From Streptomyces cylindrosporus (lineage in GTDB: Bacteria > Actinomycetota > Actinomycetes > Streptomycetales > Streptomycetaceae): DNA of 64,000 bases. The first letter of the stretch is position 1, and the number at the start of each line of letters is the position of its first letter. Where the stretch lies: NCBI RefSeq assembly GCF_022698165.1, contig NZ_JALDAY010000003.1, positions 62,001 to 126,000 on the forward strand, in the 5' to 3' direction. Of this stretch, positions 42,286 to 49,204 are shown piece after piece. Below the pieces are notes generated by a model. The model had not been told where the DNA came from. It worked only from the letters and a program-made list of their open reading frames with translations, and searched no databases. The position numbers were made by a program, and so were the translations under genes.

Positions 42286-42322
42286 GGGGCGCGCTGGTCT
42301 GGGGAGACGTTGAGCGCGCCCC
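42286..42322 (-). terminator. Hairpin between the 42366 and 42241 genes
   Basis: GGGGCGCGC (42286-42294) pairs with GCGCGCCCC (42314-42322). In the leftward direction it follows the 68-residue gene and precedes the zinc-ribbon gene. Confidence 0.65.
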
Positions 42323-42365
42323 TTCCGCATGCTCAGCGGCGGCGCGGTGGCCCGTATGGGGACTG

Positions 42366-42572
42366 TCAGGCGGGCCGGTCGGTGGGCTTGATGGGCTTGT
42401 AGTCCTCGTCGAGGAGTCCGGCCTCGCGCAGCCCGTCCATCGCCTCTTTCATCTGGGCGACGGCGGCGACGATGGCGGGCGCGACGAGTTCGGCCATCTT
42501 CCGGATCTCGGCGACGACGGTGACGATGCGTTCGAGCATCCGGTCGCGCTGCTCGTCCGTGATCTCGGGCAT
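42366..42572 (-). CDS. Small helical protein, 68 aa
   Basis: The product (MPEITDEQRDRMLERIVTVV, KMAELVAPAIVAAVAQMKEAMDGLREAGLL) is helical with a DEDYKPIKPTDRPA tail. No domain is recognised. It belongs to the leftward early operon between two small-gene groups. An accessory or host-takeover role is possible. Confidence 0.5.
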   Translation of the reverse strand: MPEITDEQRDRMLERIVTVVAEIRKMAELVAPAIVAAVAQMKEAMDGLREAGLLDEDYKPIKPTDRPA

Positions 42573-42595
42573 GGGTCAGTCCTCCGTGGTCCTGG

Positions 42596-43078
42596 TCAGT
42601 CGCGACAGTTGGGGCAGCGCTCGCCGTACGTGCAGCCGCAGGCGGACGTGCGGTGGGAGCGGAACGGGCGGTCGACGAGGAACGTGGTGGTGTCCTCGGC
42701 GCCGTGGTCGGGCTCGTTGATGACGGCGGTGCGCAGCTCGGCGAGGCGGGCGTCCCACCAGCGGGACATGGACGTGCCGAGCGGCGGCGGCCCGGCCTTC
42801 ACCCACTGCTCGGCCAGGGAGCGCACGCGGGCGTTGGTGGCCTCGGCCCGCTCGGCGCGCTCGCGCAGAGTCGTCGTGCGGCGCTCCATCAGCCGCTTCG
42901 TCTCAGCGGTCACCGAGTCGGCCAGCTTGGCGCGCCTCACTGCCTTAGCGCGCTCGGCCTCGGACCGGTTGGAAGTGTCGTTCGCAACGCGGAGGAGTTC
43001 CTCGGTCTGCGCCAGGCGCTCGTACAGGTCGGTGAGTTGGTCGCTGGTGATCGTGTCGGCAGTCAGGCGGTCGGTCAT
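42596..43078 (-). CDS. Coiled-coil protein with C-terminal Cys cluster, 160 aa
   Basis: A heptad-rich N-terminal half (SDQLTDLYERLAQTEELLRVANDTSNRSEAERAKAVRRAKLAD) is followed by RERAERAEATNARVRSLAEQWVKAG. The C-terminus ends SACGCTYGERCPNCRD, a likely zinc knuckle. It overlaps the gene before (ATGA). Function unknown. Confidence 0.55.
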   Translation of the reverse strand: MTDRLTADTITSDQLTDLYERLAQTEELLRVANDTSNRSEAERAKAVRRAKLADSVTAETKRLMERRTTTLRERAERAEATNARVRSLAEQWVKAGPPPLGTSMSRWWDARLAELRTAVINEPDHGAEDTTTFLVDRPFRSHRTSACGCTYGERCPNCRD

Positions 43079-43428
43079 GCGTTGCTCCGGTGCTGGTCGT
43101 TGGGGCAGGTCGGGTCGTGGTGGAAGCCGCAGGACGTCCACCAGGTCTCGCAGCAGGCAGCCGAGAGGACGCGGCGCACGGTCTCGTCGTCGTTCGCGTT
43201 GGCGCGGGCGTGTGCCCGGTTGTCGGCGTCGGCGCGGGCGAGGAGGTGGCGGTACTCGTCGAGGAGCCACGAGCCGTGGACGATCGCGAGGGCCGAGCCG
43301 ATGGAGGCCGCGGTGAAGAAGGCGGTGTAGCCCCAGGCGTCGGCCTGGTAGCTGACGAGGGCGCAGCGGAGGAGGCCGAGGGCGAGGACGGTGTAGAGGG
43401 CTGCGAGGAAGTGGGTGGTGCGTCTCAT
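43075..43428 (-). CDS. Two-pass membrane protein with Cys/His-rich end, 117 aa
   Basis: Two hydrophobic segments (FLAALYTVLALGLLRCALVSY and YTAFFTAASIGSALAIVHGSWL) precede a charged helix. The last 25 residues carry many Cys and His (SAACCETWWTSCGFHHDPTCPND), possibly a metal site. It is part of a chain of overlapping small genes (ATGA on both sides). Role unknown; exclusion or membrane signalling is possible. Confidence 0.6.
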   Translation of the reverse strand: MRRTTHFLAALYTVLALGLLRCALVSYQADAWGYTAFFTAASIGSALAIVHGSWLLDEYRHLLARADADNRAHARANANDDETVRRVLSAACCETWWTSCGFHHDPTCPNDQHRSNA

Positions 43429-43571
43429 CGGGTGCTCCGGCGGGCGTAGAGGGCGGCACGGATGGGGCCGCGGGCCCACGACGGGCCTGGGCTTCGGCGT
43501 GGGGCCAGCGCGATCAGTGGCGCAGCGGTCCACAGGACGACGAGGGCGACGAACCCGAGGACGGCGATCAC
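43425..43571 (-). CDS. Micro membrane protein, 48 aa
   Basis: One hydrophobic segment (VIAVLGFVALVVLWTAAPLIALA) followed by a strongly basic tail (PRRSPGPSWARGPIRAALYARRSTR). The GTG at 43571 sits in a GTGA overlap with the Lsr2-like gene, and the stop overlaps the next ATG. This chain of overlaps supports real translation despite the small size. Confidence 0.55.
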   Translation of the reverse strand: MIAVLGFVALVVLWTAAPLIALAPRRSPGPSWARGPIRAALYARRSTR

Positions 43572-44152
43572 TGCGGCTCCTCGGAGGCCTGCGGCCGGGA
43601 CGCGCGCCAGGCGTCGAGGACGCGCTTCGGGAGCTGGCCGACGCGGGGGCAGTCGATGCCGTTCGCGTCGGCCCAGGCGCGGACCTCGCGGGTGTCGTAG
43701 TCGCGGACGTACGAGGTGGGCTTCCGCTTCGGCTTGGGCGCCAGCTCGGCTTCACGCGCGCGGAGTTCGGCGAGGCGCTTCTCCAGCTGCTCGGCCTCCG
43801 TGGTGATCGCGGTCAGCTCCTGGTCGGCGGCGTGGCGTTGGCGGAGGCCGGCCAACGTGGCGCGGGCACGGGCGGCTTGGTCCTGGATGTCGGGGTCGGG
43901 GTGGTTGTCGCCCCACTTGAGGAGTTGGCCGACTGGGAGGTTCTCGGGCTCGCGGAGGCGGACGTCGGCGGACGTCTTGAGCTGGACGTCGACGATCGGG
44001 GCCGGGGCGGTCGGGATGGGCTGGGACATGGGTGCGCTGGTCCTTTCGTCGGGCAGCTCGTCGGGGATTTGGAGGCGCCAGTGGCGTGCGGCCTCGGGGC
44101 CGCCCTGCTCGTCGATCTCGTCGAGGAGGCGGCGCAGGGCGGCGATGGTCAC
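43568..44152 (-). CDS. Lsr2-like C-terminal domain protein, 194 aa
   Basis: The last 45 residues (YVRDYDTREVRAWADANGIDCPRVGQLPKRVLDAWRAS) resemble the Lsr2 DNA-binding domain, but the RGR minor-groove element of mycobacterial Lsr2 appears changed to RVGQ. The middle is a coiled coil (AADQELTAITTEAEQLEKRLAELRAREAEL). The N-terminal oligomerisation domain of Lsr2 is absent. The GTG at 44152 overlaps the previous stop (GTGA); an ATG at 44029 would give 153 residues. It may compete with or modify host Lsr2 silencing of AT-rich DNA. Confidence 0.65.
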   Translation of the reverse strand: MTIAALRRLLDEIDEQGGPEAARHWRLQIPDELPDERTSAPMSQPIPTAPAPIVDVQLKTSADVRLREPENLPVGQLLKWGDNHPDPDIQDQAARARATLAGLRQRHAADQELTAITTEAEQLEKRLAELRAREAELAPKPKRKPTSYVRDYDTREVRAWADANGIDCPRVGQLPKRVLDAWRASRPQASEEPQ

Positions 44153-44766
44153 GGCTGCTCGTTGGCGATGCGGCGGAGTTTGTCCAGCGCGGACTGGTCG
44201 GCATCGGTGAAGCCGTCGCCGAGGGACATCTCCTCGGCGGCCTGGTCGAGGGCGAAGGTCAGGAAGCGGCGGTCGGCCTCGGTCAGTGCAGCGAGCTGCT
44301 CCTCGGCCCACACGATCCGCGTGGCCCCACCGTGGCCGTGGACGTGCTTGGCGTCGGCGAGGCGGTCCCAGTGGACGGTGGACGGGCGCTCGCCTATCCA
44401 GCGCAGCGATACCGTGCCGTCGGGCCAGAGGACGCCGTTGGCGACGCGGCCGGTGCCAGAGACACCGGAGACGTCGTGGTCGCGCTGGAGGTGGAACAGC
44501 CGCGGCTGGTCGGCAGGCTCCACGGCCGGCTGGTCGACCGGGCACGTCATCATCGAGTCGAGGAGCTCGGCTACCGCCACGGTCTCTTCGTCGGCGGTCA
44601 GGCGCTGAGCATGCAGGTCCAGGAGGCCAGCCGCACGACCAATCCCCTCCTGGTCTTCCGGGATCGCGGTGGACAGATCGGCGCGGAACCCGGCGGCGAG
44701 GACGTCGGCGTGGTGGGCGAGGAGCGCGGCGAGCTGGTCGCGGGTGAGGCTGAGACGGTCGATCAT
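44149..44766 (-). CDS. Uncharacterised early protein, 205 aa
   Basis: Not recognised. The N-terminus (MIDRLSLTRDQLAALLAHHADVLAAGFRADLSTAIPED) and the C-terminal part (WAEEQLAALTEADRRFLTFALDQAAEEMSL) are helical. The middle is strand-rich (GRVANGVLWPDGTVSLRWIGERPSTVHW, HVHGHGGATRIVW). The gene overlaps the Lsr2-like gene by 4 bp. It may be a partner of the neighbouring proteins. Confidence 0.55.
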   Translation of the reverse strand: MIDRLSLTRDQLAALLAHHADVLAAGFRADLSTAIPEDQEGIGRAAGLLDLHAQRLTADEETVAVAELLDSMMTCPVDQPAVEPADQPRLFHLQRDHDVSGVSGTGRVANGVLWPDGTVSLRWIGERPSTVHWDRLADAKHVHGHGGATRIVWAEEQLAALTEADRRFLTFALDQAAEEMSLGDGFTDADQSALDKLRRIANEQP

Positions 44767-44816
44767 GATCGTTTCTCTCTGTGCGCGATGGCGGGCGGAA
44801 CCGGATGAACGGCGGG

Positions 44817-45044
44817 TCAGGTGCTGCTGGTCTGGGTTTCGTGTGTGTCGTGTCGGCGGTCGGCGGCGCGGTAGCGGTAGACGGTGCGTTCGGTGACGCC
44901 GATGAGTCGGGCGATCTCGTCGGCGGGGGCGCCGGCGGCGGTGAGTTGTCGGGTGGCGGTGCGGCGTGCGGTGCGGCTGAGCCCGGTGTCGGGGAGGCGG
45001 TCGTGGACGACGGCGCGGATGTCGTCGGCGTCGGTGGTGCTCAT
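44817..45044 (-). CDS. Small HTH protein, 75 aa
   Basis: The HTH (RTATRQLTAAGAPADEIARLIGVTERTVYRYRAADRRHD) fills the centre. It is probably a DNA-binding protein acting beside the replication-initiator candidate, whose stop overlaps its start (ATGA). The C-terminus is a short polar tail. It could regulate replication or the genes downstream. Confidence 0.65.
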   Translation of the reverse strand: MSTTDADDIRAVVHDRLPDTGLSRTARRTATRQLTAAGAPADEIARLIGVTERTVYRYRAADRRHDTHETQTSST

Positions 45045-45901
45045 GACGCGGTCCTGTCGGGTTCGGTGATGGGCTGGCAGTGGGCGTGGGTGGTGCGGCC
45101 GTAGCGCGGGAGCATGGGGTCGCCGCAGCGGGCGCAGAGGGTCCAGCCGGACGTCTGGGCGTTGGGGTGCTGGTTGTCGTGGAGGTCGCTGTCGGGAGTC
45201 CCTGGCGTCCCATCCACCTGAGGTTGATCAACAACCTCAGCCACCTCATGGAAAGACCCTTGGTTACTACCTGGGTTGTTCGGGGGTCGGTCCCCTGAAC
45301 CATTCGGGGGTCGGTCCCCCGAACTCAATCGGGGGTCGGTCCCCTGAACTTCGTTTCGCGTACCGGCGGTAACTTCTGGGGTCGGTCCCTCGAACTCTGT
45401 GCCGGGAAGTTCAGGGGTCCGCCCCTCGAACTTGTCGGCCTCCTCGTCGGCCCACGGACCCGCCTTCAGAGCCGCCCCCTTCTTCGCCGCGCGCTCCTTC
45501 TTCGCCTCCTCGCGCAGCTGCTTCACGCCGTCGAGGTAGGCCACCGCGGCAGCCCAGTCCGGGCACGGAGCCATGGCGAGGGCGTACAGCGCGGGACGGC
45601 CCCGGCGGCGCTCCCCGAGGACCCTGACGACCCCCGCCCGGATCGCTGCCTCCAGGCGGTCGCGGACGTCCCGCTCGTCGGCGCCGGCGGCCTTCGCGAG
45701 GTCCTGGATCCGGATGGGCTTGCCGCTCCCGAAGCGGAGCTCGCCGGAGGCGTTGGCCATGGCGCGCAGGGCGTAGAGCAGTGTGAGCAGGCCGGGTTTG
45801 AGGGCCCTGGGCATCTCGCGTGCCCAACGCCAGGCCAGCGCGTTGCCGAAGGCGTTCGGCACGCTGCCTGGGGCGCGAGGGTCCTGCTCGGCGTTGCTCA
45901 A
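45041..45901 (-). CDS. Winged-helix replication-initiator candidate, 286 aa
   Basis: The N-terminal half (PNAFGNALAWRWAREMPRALKPGLLTLLYALRAMANASGELRFGSGKPIRIQDLAKAAGADERDVRDRLEAAIRAGVVRVLGE) looks like a winged helix as in phage replication proteins. A low-complexity linker (residues about 157-207) is coded by the iteron-like repeats. A zinc-finger-like end closes the protein (LCARCGDPMLPRYGRTTHAHC). The layout is like lambda O, in which ori iterons lie inside the gene. Direct similarity to a known initiator is not proven. Confidence 0.6.
   Translation of the reverse strand: MSNAEQDPRAPGSVPNAFGNALAWRWAREMPRALKPGLLTLLYALRAMANASGELRFGSGKPIRIQDLAKAAGADERDVRDRLEAAIRAGVVRVLGERRRGRPALYALAMAPCPDWAAAVAYLDGVKQLREEAKKERAAKKGAALKAGPWADEEADKFEGRTPELPGTEFEGPTPEVTAGTRNEVQGTDPRLSSGDRPPNGSGDRPPNNPGSNQGSFHEVAEVVDQPQVDGTPGTPDSDLHDNQHPNAQTSGWTLCARCGDPMLPRYGRTTHAHCQPITEPDRTAS
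45281..45431. repeat. Five iteron-like repeats inside the replication gene
   Basis: A GGGGTCGGTCCC core ending in GAAC is repeated at 45281-45300, 45305-45324, 45330-45349 and 45377-45395, with a diverged copy (GGGGTCCGCCCCTCGAAC) at 45412-45431. The first three are spaced 24-25 bp. Each core is itself an inverted repeat of Gs and Cs. In the protein they encode GDRPP/GTDPR/GPTPE-type linker units. Confidence 0.75.
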
Positions 45902-45958
45902 CTGCCTCTGCTTTCCGTGATGTTGCGGAACCGATACGGCAAGATCCGTGCGAGGCGT

Positions 45959-46384
45959 CTACTCGCGGGCGCGCGCGTGCTTGAGGTCCGCGATCTGCCA
46001 GCGGCGGAGCAGCGTCCTGCGGCGGTGCGGGGTGAGCCGTACGGCGCGGTCGTAGACGCTGACGACGCGCGCGGCCAGGACTGTCCAGGAGGGGAAGTGG
46101 TCCTCCATGGACGGCTCCAGCTCGCCGACCGGCTGGATGACGTATAGGTCGCCGAGCGGGTACTTCGAGGCGTAGAAGCGGGCGTACTCGCGGTCGCTGG
46201 TCACGTACACGCGGTCGGTGCGTTCGGTGAGCGGGTCGACAACGCCGAGGCCCTCGACGACGGGCTGCTGTCCTGCGGCCTTGGCGGCACAGATCGCGCA
46301 GCCGTCGACGACGTTCGGCGCGTGCGGGGTGATCAGGTCGCCGGGCTTCAGGTCAGGTATGCCGCCGTGGAAGTAGCGCGTCAT
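45959..46384 (-). CDS. ADP-ribosyltransferase-like protein (Arr-like), 141 aa
   Basis: The N-terminal TRYFHGGIPDLKPGDLITP and the central RVYVTSDREYARFYASKYPLGDLYVIQPVGELEPS resemble rifampin ADP-ribosyltransferase-type proteins: His6 in YFHG, Tyr in VYVT, and an acidic residue after the QPVG strand. A Cys pair (DGCAICAAK) is inserted between. Members move ADP-ribose from NAD+ to a drug, nucleic acid or protein. Phage-borne copies may modify host RNA polymerase or defence factors. Activity is not shown. It overlaps the gene before by 4 bp. Confidence 0.65.
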   Translation of the reverse strand: MTRYFHGGIPDLKPGDLITPHAPNVVDGCAICAAKAAGQQPVVEGLGVVDPLTERTDRVYVTSDREYARFYASKYPLGDLYVIQPVGELEPSMEDHFPSWTVLAARVVSVYDRAVRLTPHRRRTLLRRWQIADLKHARARE

Positions 46385-46629
46385 GCCCGCTCCCACTCGA
46401 CGCTGCCGCGCTCGACGTAGCCGCTCGCGCGGCTGGTGCCGGTGCGCTCGCCGGTCTCTTCGTCGCGGTCGGCCAAGTAGTTGGCCCAGAACGAGACGCG
46501 GGCACGAGCAGCCGCGATGGAGCCGTACGGGCCCTCGTGCTTCGTGTCCTTGGTGCCGTCCCGGTTCGTGAACTCGATGACCGCGCGGTACACGGTGGCA
46601 TCGGCGGCCATGCCGATTGAGCGGGCCAT
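46381..46629 (-). CDS. Small uncharacterised protein, 82 aa
   Basis: The product (VYRAVIEFTNRDGTKDTKHEGPYGSIAAARARVSFWANYLADRDEETGERTG) seems a beta-beta-alpha fold of unknown role. Similar small proteins are common in actinophages. It overlaps the ADP-ribosyltransferase-like gene by 4 bp and the HTH gene by 1 bp. Confidence 0.55.
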   Translation of the reverse strand: MARSIGMAADATVYRAVIEFTNRDGTKDTKHEGPYGSIAAARARVSFWANYLADRDEETGERTGTSRASGYVERGSVEWERA

Positions 46630-46847
46630 CAGCGGTCCGCCGATCCGGCGCGGGTGCGCATGCCGCCGCGGGGCCGGAGCGTGACGCCGGCCTCCAGGAG
46701 CAGGGTGTGCGTGGCACCGTACGAGCGGCCGATCTGTCGGCCGGTGGACTTGATCGAGCAGCCCGCGAGGTACAACTCGGCGGCGCGGCGGGCGACTTCC
46801 TCACGGCGTTCGCCTCTGAGGACGGCGCCCGGGGCGGGATCGGTCAT
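46629..46847 (-). CDS. Small HTH protein, 72 aa
   Basis: RREEVARRAAELYLAGCSIKSTGRQIGRSYGATHTLLLEAGVTLRPRGG forms a recognisable HTH with a basic end, as in SpoIIID/Mor-like actinobacterial regulators. It has no extra domain. The ATG at 46847 follows a terminator hairpin (46876-46909), so it may begin a new transcript. Confidence 0.65.
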   Translation of the reverse strand: MTDPAPGAVLRGERREEVARRAAELYLAGCSIKSTGRQIGRSYGATHTLLLEAGVTLRPRGGMRTRAGSADR

Positions 46848-46875
46848 GGTGTTCCTGTCTGGGGTCGATGCGGGT

Positions 46876-46909
46876 CCGGGAGCCCGCGCTGGGGGGCGCG
46901 GGCTCCCGG
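46876..46909 (-). terminator. Strong hairpin terminator in the early operon
   Basis: CCGGGAGCCCGCG (46876-46888) pairs with CGCGGGCTCCCGG (46897-46909), a perfect 13-bp stem. It lies between the gene ending at 46957 and the HTH gene starting at 46847, so the early operon may be attenuated here. Confidence 0.75.
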
Positions 46910-46956
46910 GGTGGCGGCCGCGGGCGTGGGGGCGCCCTGAGCGTGCGGCCGCGTGG

Positions 46957-47262
46957 TCAGGCGGGCTGTGTGGCGGTGACCTGTGCATAGAGGGCCACGC
47001 ATGCCTCGCAGGGGCACGTCCTGACGGTCGGGCTGTCGCTCATGGAGGCGAGCCCGTCGCCGGGCTCGATGACCCGCTCCACAACGCGGCCCTTGCCGTC
47101 GAAGCTCGGGATCACCTCGGGCTCGGGAATGCTCCTGCTGCAGCCCCGCGAGCACCCTTTGCCGTAGTCGGCCGTGCAGCGGCCGAGGGTCTTCCCGGTG
47201 CCGTCCTGGGTGTGGTGGAGGTCGCTGTGCCCGCACTTGCAGCGGTGCCCGATGTAGGCCAT
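46957..47262 (-). CDS. Cys-rich zinc-binding protein, 101 aa
   Basis: MAYIGHRCKCGHSDLHHTQDGTGKTLGRCTADYGKGCSRGCSRS carries a set of Cys and His residues that could bind two metals. The rest reads VVERVIEPGDGLASMSDSPTVRTCPCEACVALYAQV, another Cys group. Function unknown. It overlaps the preceding gene (TGATG). Confidence 0.6.
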   Translation of the reverse strand: MAYIGHRCKCGHSDLHHTQDGTGKTLGRCTADYGKGCSRGCSRSIPEPEVIPSFDGKGRVVERVIEPGDGLASMSDSPTVRTCPCEACVALYAQVTATQPA

Positions 47263-47483
47263 CAGTTCTTTCCGATCTGGTAGGCGTCGGCCGCTTCGGC
47301 GGCCTGTTGAGCAAGGGCGCGTTCGGCGCAGAGCTTGTGCGCCGGCTTGTACTTCGAGTCGCGCATCTGGGTGGGCTCCTCGCAGTAGCGGCACGGCTTC
47401 GCGATCTGCGACCAGTGCGAGGAGTCCCGCCAGTCGAGGAGCGGCAGGACCAGGCCGTCGTCCTCGGGCTGCTCGGACGTCAC
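47262..47483 (-). CDS. Small zinc-finger-like protein, 73 aa
   Basis: The product (DDGLVLPLLDWRDSSHWSQIAKPCRYCEEPTQMRDSKYKPAHKLCAERALAQQAAEAAD) has a C..C..H..C pattern (PCRYC..HKLC) suited to one zinc ion. The GTG at 47483 overlaps the WhiB-like gene end (GTGA). Role unknown. Confidence 0.55.
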   Translation of the reverse strand: MTSEQPEDDGLVLPLLDWRDSSHWSQIAKPCRYCEEPTQMRDSKYKPAHKLCAERALAQQAAEAADAYQIGKN

Positions 47484-47959
47484 GGCACAGCCGCCACGCG
47501 CCGGGCCGCGCGCCGGGCCGCGCGCCGGGCCGCGCGCCGGGCCGCCTGGCGCTCCCGTTGGACGGAGAGATGTGCGTCGTGCGCCTCCTGGCACGCCTGG
47601 TCGATCGGCTCGCCGTTGCGCACATGCCGGTCGTACGCCCCGCGCGTACCGCATGGAGCCAGCGGCTTCCCGCCGGTTCCCTTCTTGCCGCGCTGGCCCC
47701 GCGGGCGGCCGTTCACGAGTTCGCTGCGCTCGTCCTCGGTCAGTGCGCCGTACACGCCGTATCGCGAGTCGGTCTCGGCCTGGAGGGCCTCAGCGAGGCA
47801 CTGCGAACGGACCTGGCACCTCCCGCAGATCGCCTTGGCCCGGGCGACTTTGGCCTTGTCCTGAGTGAAGAACAGGTTCAGGTCCTCGCCCCGGCAAGCG
47901 GCGTTCTCGGCCCAAGCGAGGCCGTTGGGCAGCGTGTCCGGGTGCTGGCGGAAGACCAT
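47480..47959 (-). CDS. WhiB-like transcription factor with basic repeat tail, 159 aa
   Basis: A Wbl domain with four Cys: C near residue 22 (NAACRGED), then CGRCQVRSQC, the [4Fe-4S] ligands, followed by YGVYGALTEDERSELV, with the G-V-W/Y-G turn as GVYG. An HHT-like C-terminal region (KPLAPCGTRGAYDRHVRNGEPIDQACQEAHDAH) ends in a four-fold AARR tail coded by 12-bp repeats. Wbl proteins act with the main sigma factor. Some phage Wbls (e.g. TM4 WhiBTM4) interfere with host WhiB2 and block superinfection; a similar role is inferred. Confidence 0.85.
   Translation of the reverse strand: MVFRQHPDTLPNGLAWAENAACRGEDLNLFFTQDKAKVARAKAICGRCQVRSQCLAEALQAETDSRYGVYGALTEDERSELVNGRPRGQRGKKGTGGKPLAPCGTRGAYDRHVRNGEPIDQACQEAHDAHLSVQRERQAARRAARRAARRAARRVAAVP
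47497..47544. repeat. Four perfect 12-bp tandem repeats
   Basis: CGCGCCGGGCCG repeated four times encodes the AARR tail of the WhiB-like protein. Copy-number change would alter the tail by four residues without frameshift. Confidence 0.85.
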
Positions 47960-48243
47960 CAGCGCTCCCCGTTGGTCGTCGGGATGGTGAAGTGGCCGGC
48001 CTCGCACCGATGGGTGTCGCCGGGATGCAGCACGACCGCGACGTCCCCGCCGCACGGCGGGCAGTAGCGGAAGGACTGCGGGGCGACCGCCCCGTGCGGC
48101 ACGTCGACGAACGCGGGCAACTGTGGTCCGAGGAGGCTGTCGAGGGGGACCTCAATGCGCTCCGGGGCCGTGTTCGCGCGGCGGCCGCGGTGAGTGCCGG
48201 TCGGCGGCAGGACGCGATCGAGCAGCCGGTGGAGGGGGCTCAT
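47959..48243 (-). CDS. Small protein with CxxC, 94 aa
   Basis: The product (RIEVPLDSLLGPQLPAFVDVPHGAVAPQSFRYCPPCGGDVAVVLHPGDTHRCEAGHFTIP) has a CPPC and a later C-x-x-x-H that may form a zinc ribbon. It overlaps the WhiB-like start (TGATG). Function unknown. Confidence 0.55.
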   Translation of the reverse strand: MSPLHRLLDRVLPPTGTHRGRRANTAPERIEVPLDSLLGPQLPAFVDVPHGAVAPQSFRYCPPCGGDVAVVLHPGDTHRCEAGHFTIPTTNGER

Positions 48244-48551
48244 GCGCGGGCCTCCGATCCTTCGCGCAGAGCGCGCAGCTCGGCGGCCATGGCCTCGTTC
48301 GCGGCTTGGAGCGGCCGGAGTTGCTCGTCCAGGGCTCGGTGCGCCTGCTGGGCGAGGCCGAGTCGGTGGTGGAGGTCCGCCTCCCGGCGCCCCATCGCGA
48401 TGGGGCCGGGGTCCTTGGCCTCCAGCTCCTTGCGCAGCCCGTCAACCTCGGTGGTGAGGCGGACGATCGAGCAACTCAGCTCTGCGGTGCCCTTGACCTC
48501 CGCCTCGTAACGGGCCTGGAGCGCGCGGTACGTACTGCGACGGACGAACAT
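48240..48551 (-). CDS. Coiled-coil protein, 103 aa
   Basis: The product (RSTYRALQARYEAEVKGTAELSCSIVRLTTEVDGLRKELEAKDP, RLGLAQQAHRALDEQLRPLQAANEAMAAELRAL) is one long helical coiled coil. It overlaps neighbours on both sides. A structural or adaptor role is possible. The GTG at 48554 is an alternative start. Confidence 0.55.
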   Translation of the reverse strand: MFVRRSTYRALQARYEAEVKGTAELSCSIVRLTTEVDGLRKELEAKDPGPIAMGRREADLHHRLGLAQQAHRALDEQLRPLQAANEAMAAELRALREGSEARA

Positions 48552-49204
48552 CACTCGTCACCGCCGTTGTGCAGCGCGACCGCGTGCTCCATGCCGGACC
48601 AGTTGTCGACGCCGGCAGCCTCCAGCGACGACAGCCACGCGTCCCGCTCACGCAGCTTCTTCAACTCGGCCGCCTCGCCCGACTCGACGGCCGCCGGCGA
48701 TACGCCCGGCAGGGCCAGCGCGCCCGACTGCCACGCCTTCGCGACCGCCTCACGGCCCTCGGGCTTGAAGCGGAGCGAGTGGTTGCGTGAGCGGGTCGCC
48801 TTCACCTCGACGCCCGGCACGTCGTGCAGCTCGCCTGTCTCCTTGTCCACGACGCGGGCAACTCCGGCGGCCGTCATCTCGCCGAGCACCTTGTCGACGA
48901 ACGCGGGCCGCACCTCGGCGACGAACCGTCGCTCGATCTCCCCGGGGAAGGCTTCCATCACCCACGACTGGAACGCCTCGGCGTCGGTGACCTTGGCCTC
49001 GGGCTTCGGGTCGGTGAGGGACAAAGTGGCGATCGACGTCCCGTCGGGCAGCTTGGCGACGATCTGCCGCGTACCTGTCTGCTCGTCGGCCTCGTCGAGT
49101 CCGCTCTGTGTCTGTGCTCGGATGGCCTTGAGCCGGTCGTTGACGACGTCGGCGAGGGCCTTCAGCGTGGCCTCTTCGAGGGCCAGTTCGCGGAGGTTGC
49201 TCAT
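48551..49204 (-). CDS. Uncharacterised recombination-neighbour protein, 217 aa
   Basis: Starts MSNLRELALEEATLKALADVVNDRLKAIRAQTQSGLDEA and contains VDKETGELHDVPGVEVKATRSRNHSLRFKPEGREAVAKAWQSG. It lies directly downstream of the Rad52-type gene (ATGA overlap), where many phages encode an exonuclease or partner, but I see no nuclease motif. It is probably a DNA-metabolism accessory. Confidence 0.6.
   Translation of the reverse strand: MSNLRELALEEATLKALADVVNDRLKAIRAQTQSGLDEADEQTGTRQIVAKLPDGTSIATLSLTDPKPEAKVTDAEAFQSWVMEAFPGEIERRFVAEVRPAFVDKVLGEMTAAGVARVVDKETGELHDVPGVEVKATRSRNHSLRFKPEGREAVAKAWQSGALALPGVSPAAVESGEAAELKKLRERDAWLSSLEAAGVDNWSGMEHAVALHNGGDE

Noticed and set aside
45281..45431. CRISPR-like array in the replication gene
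   Set aside because: Gaps between units are only 4-27 bases, and all units are in the coding frame of one gene; iterons fit better.
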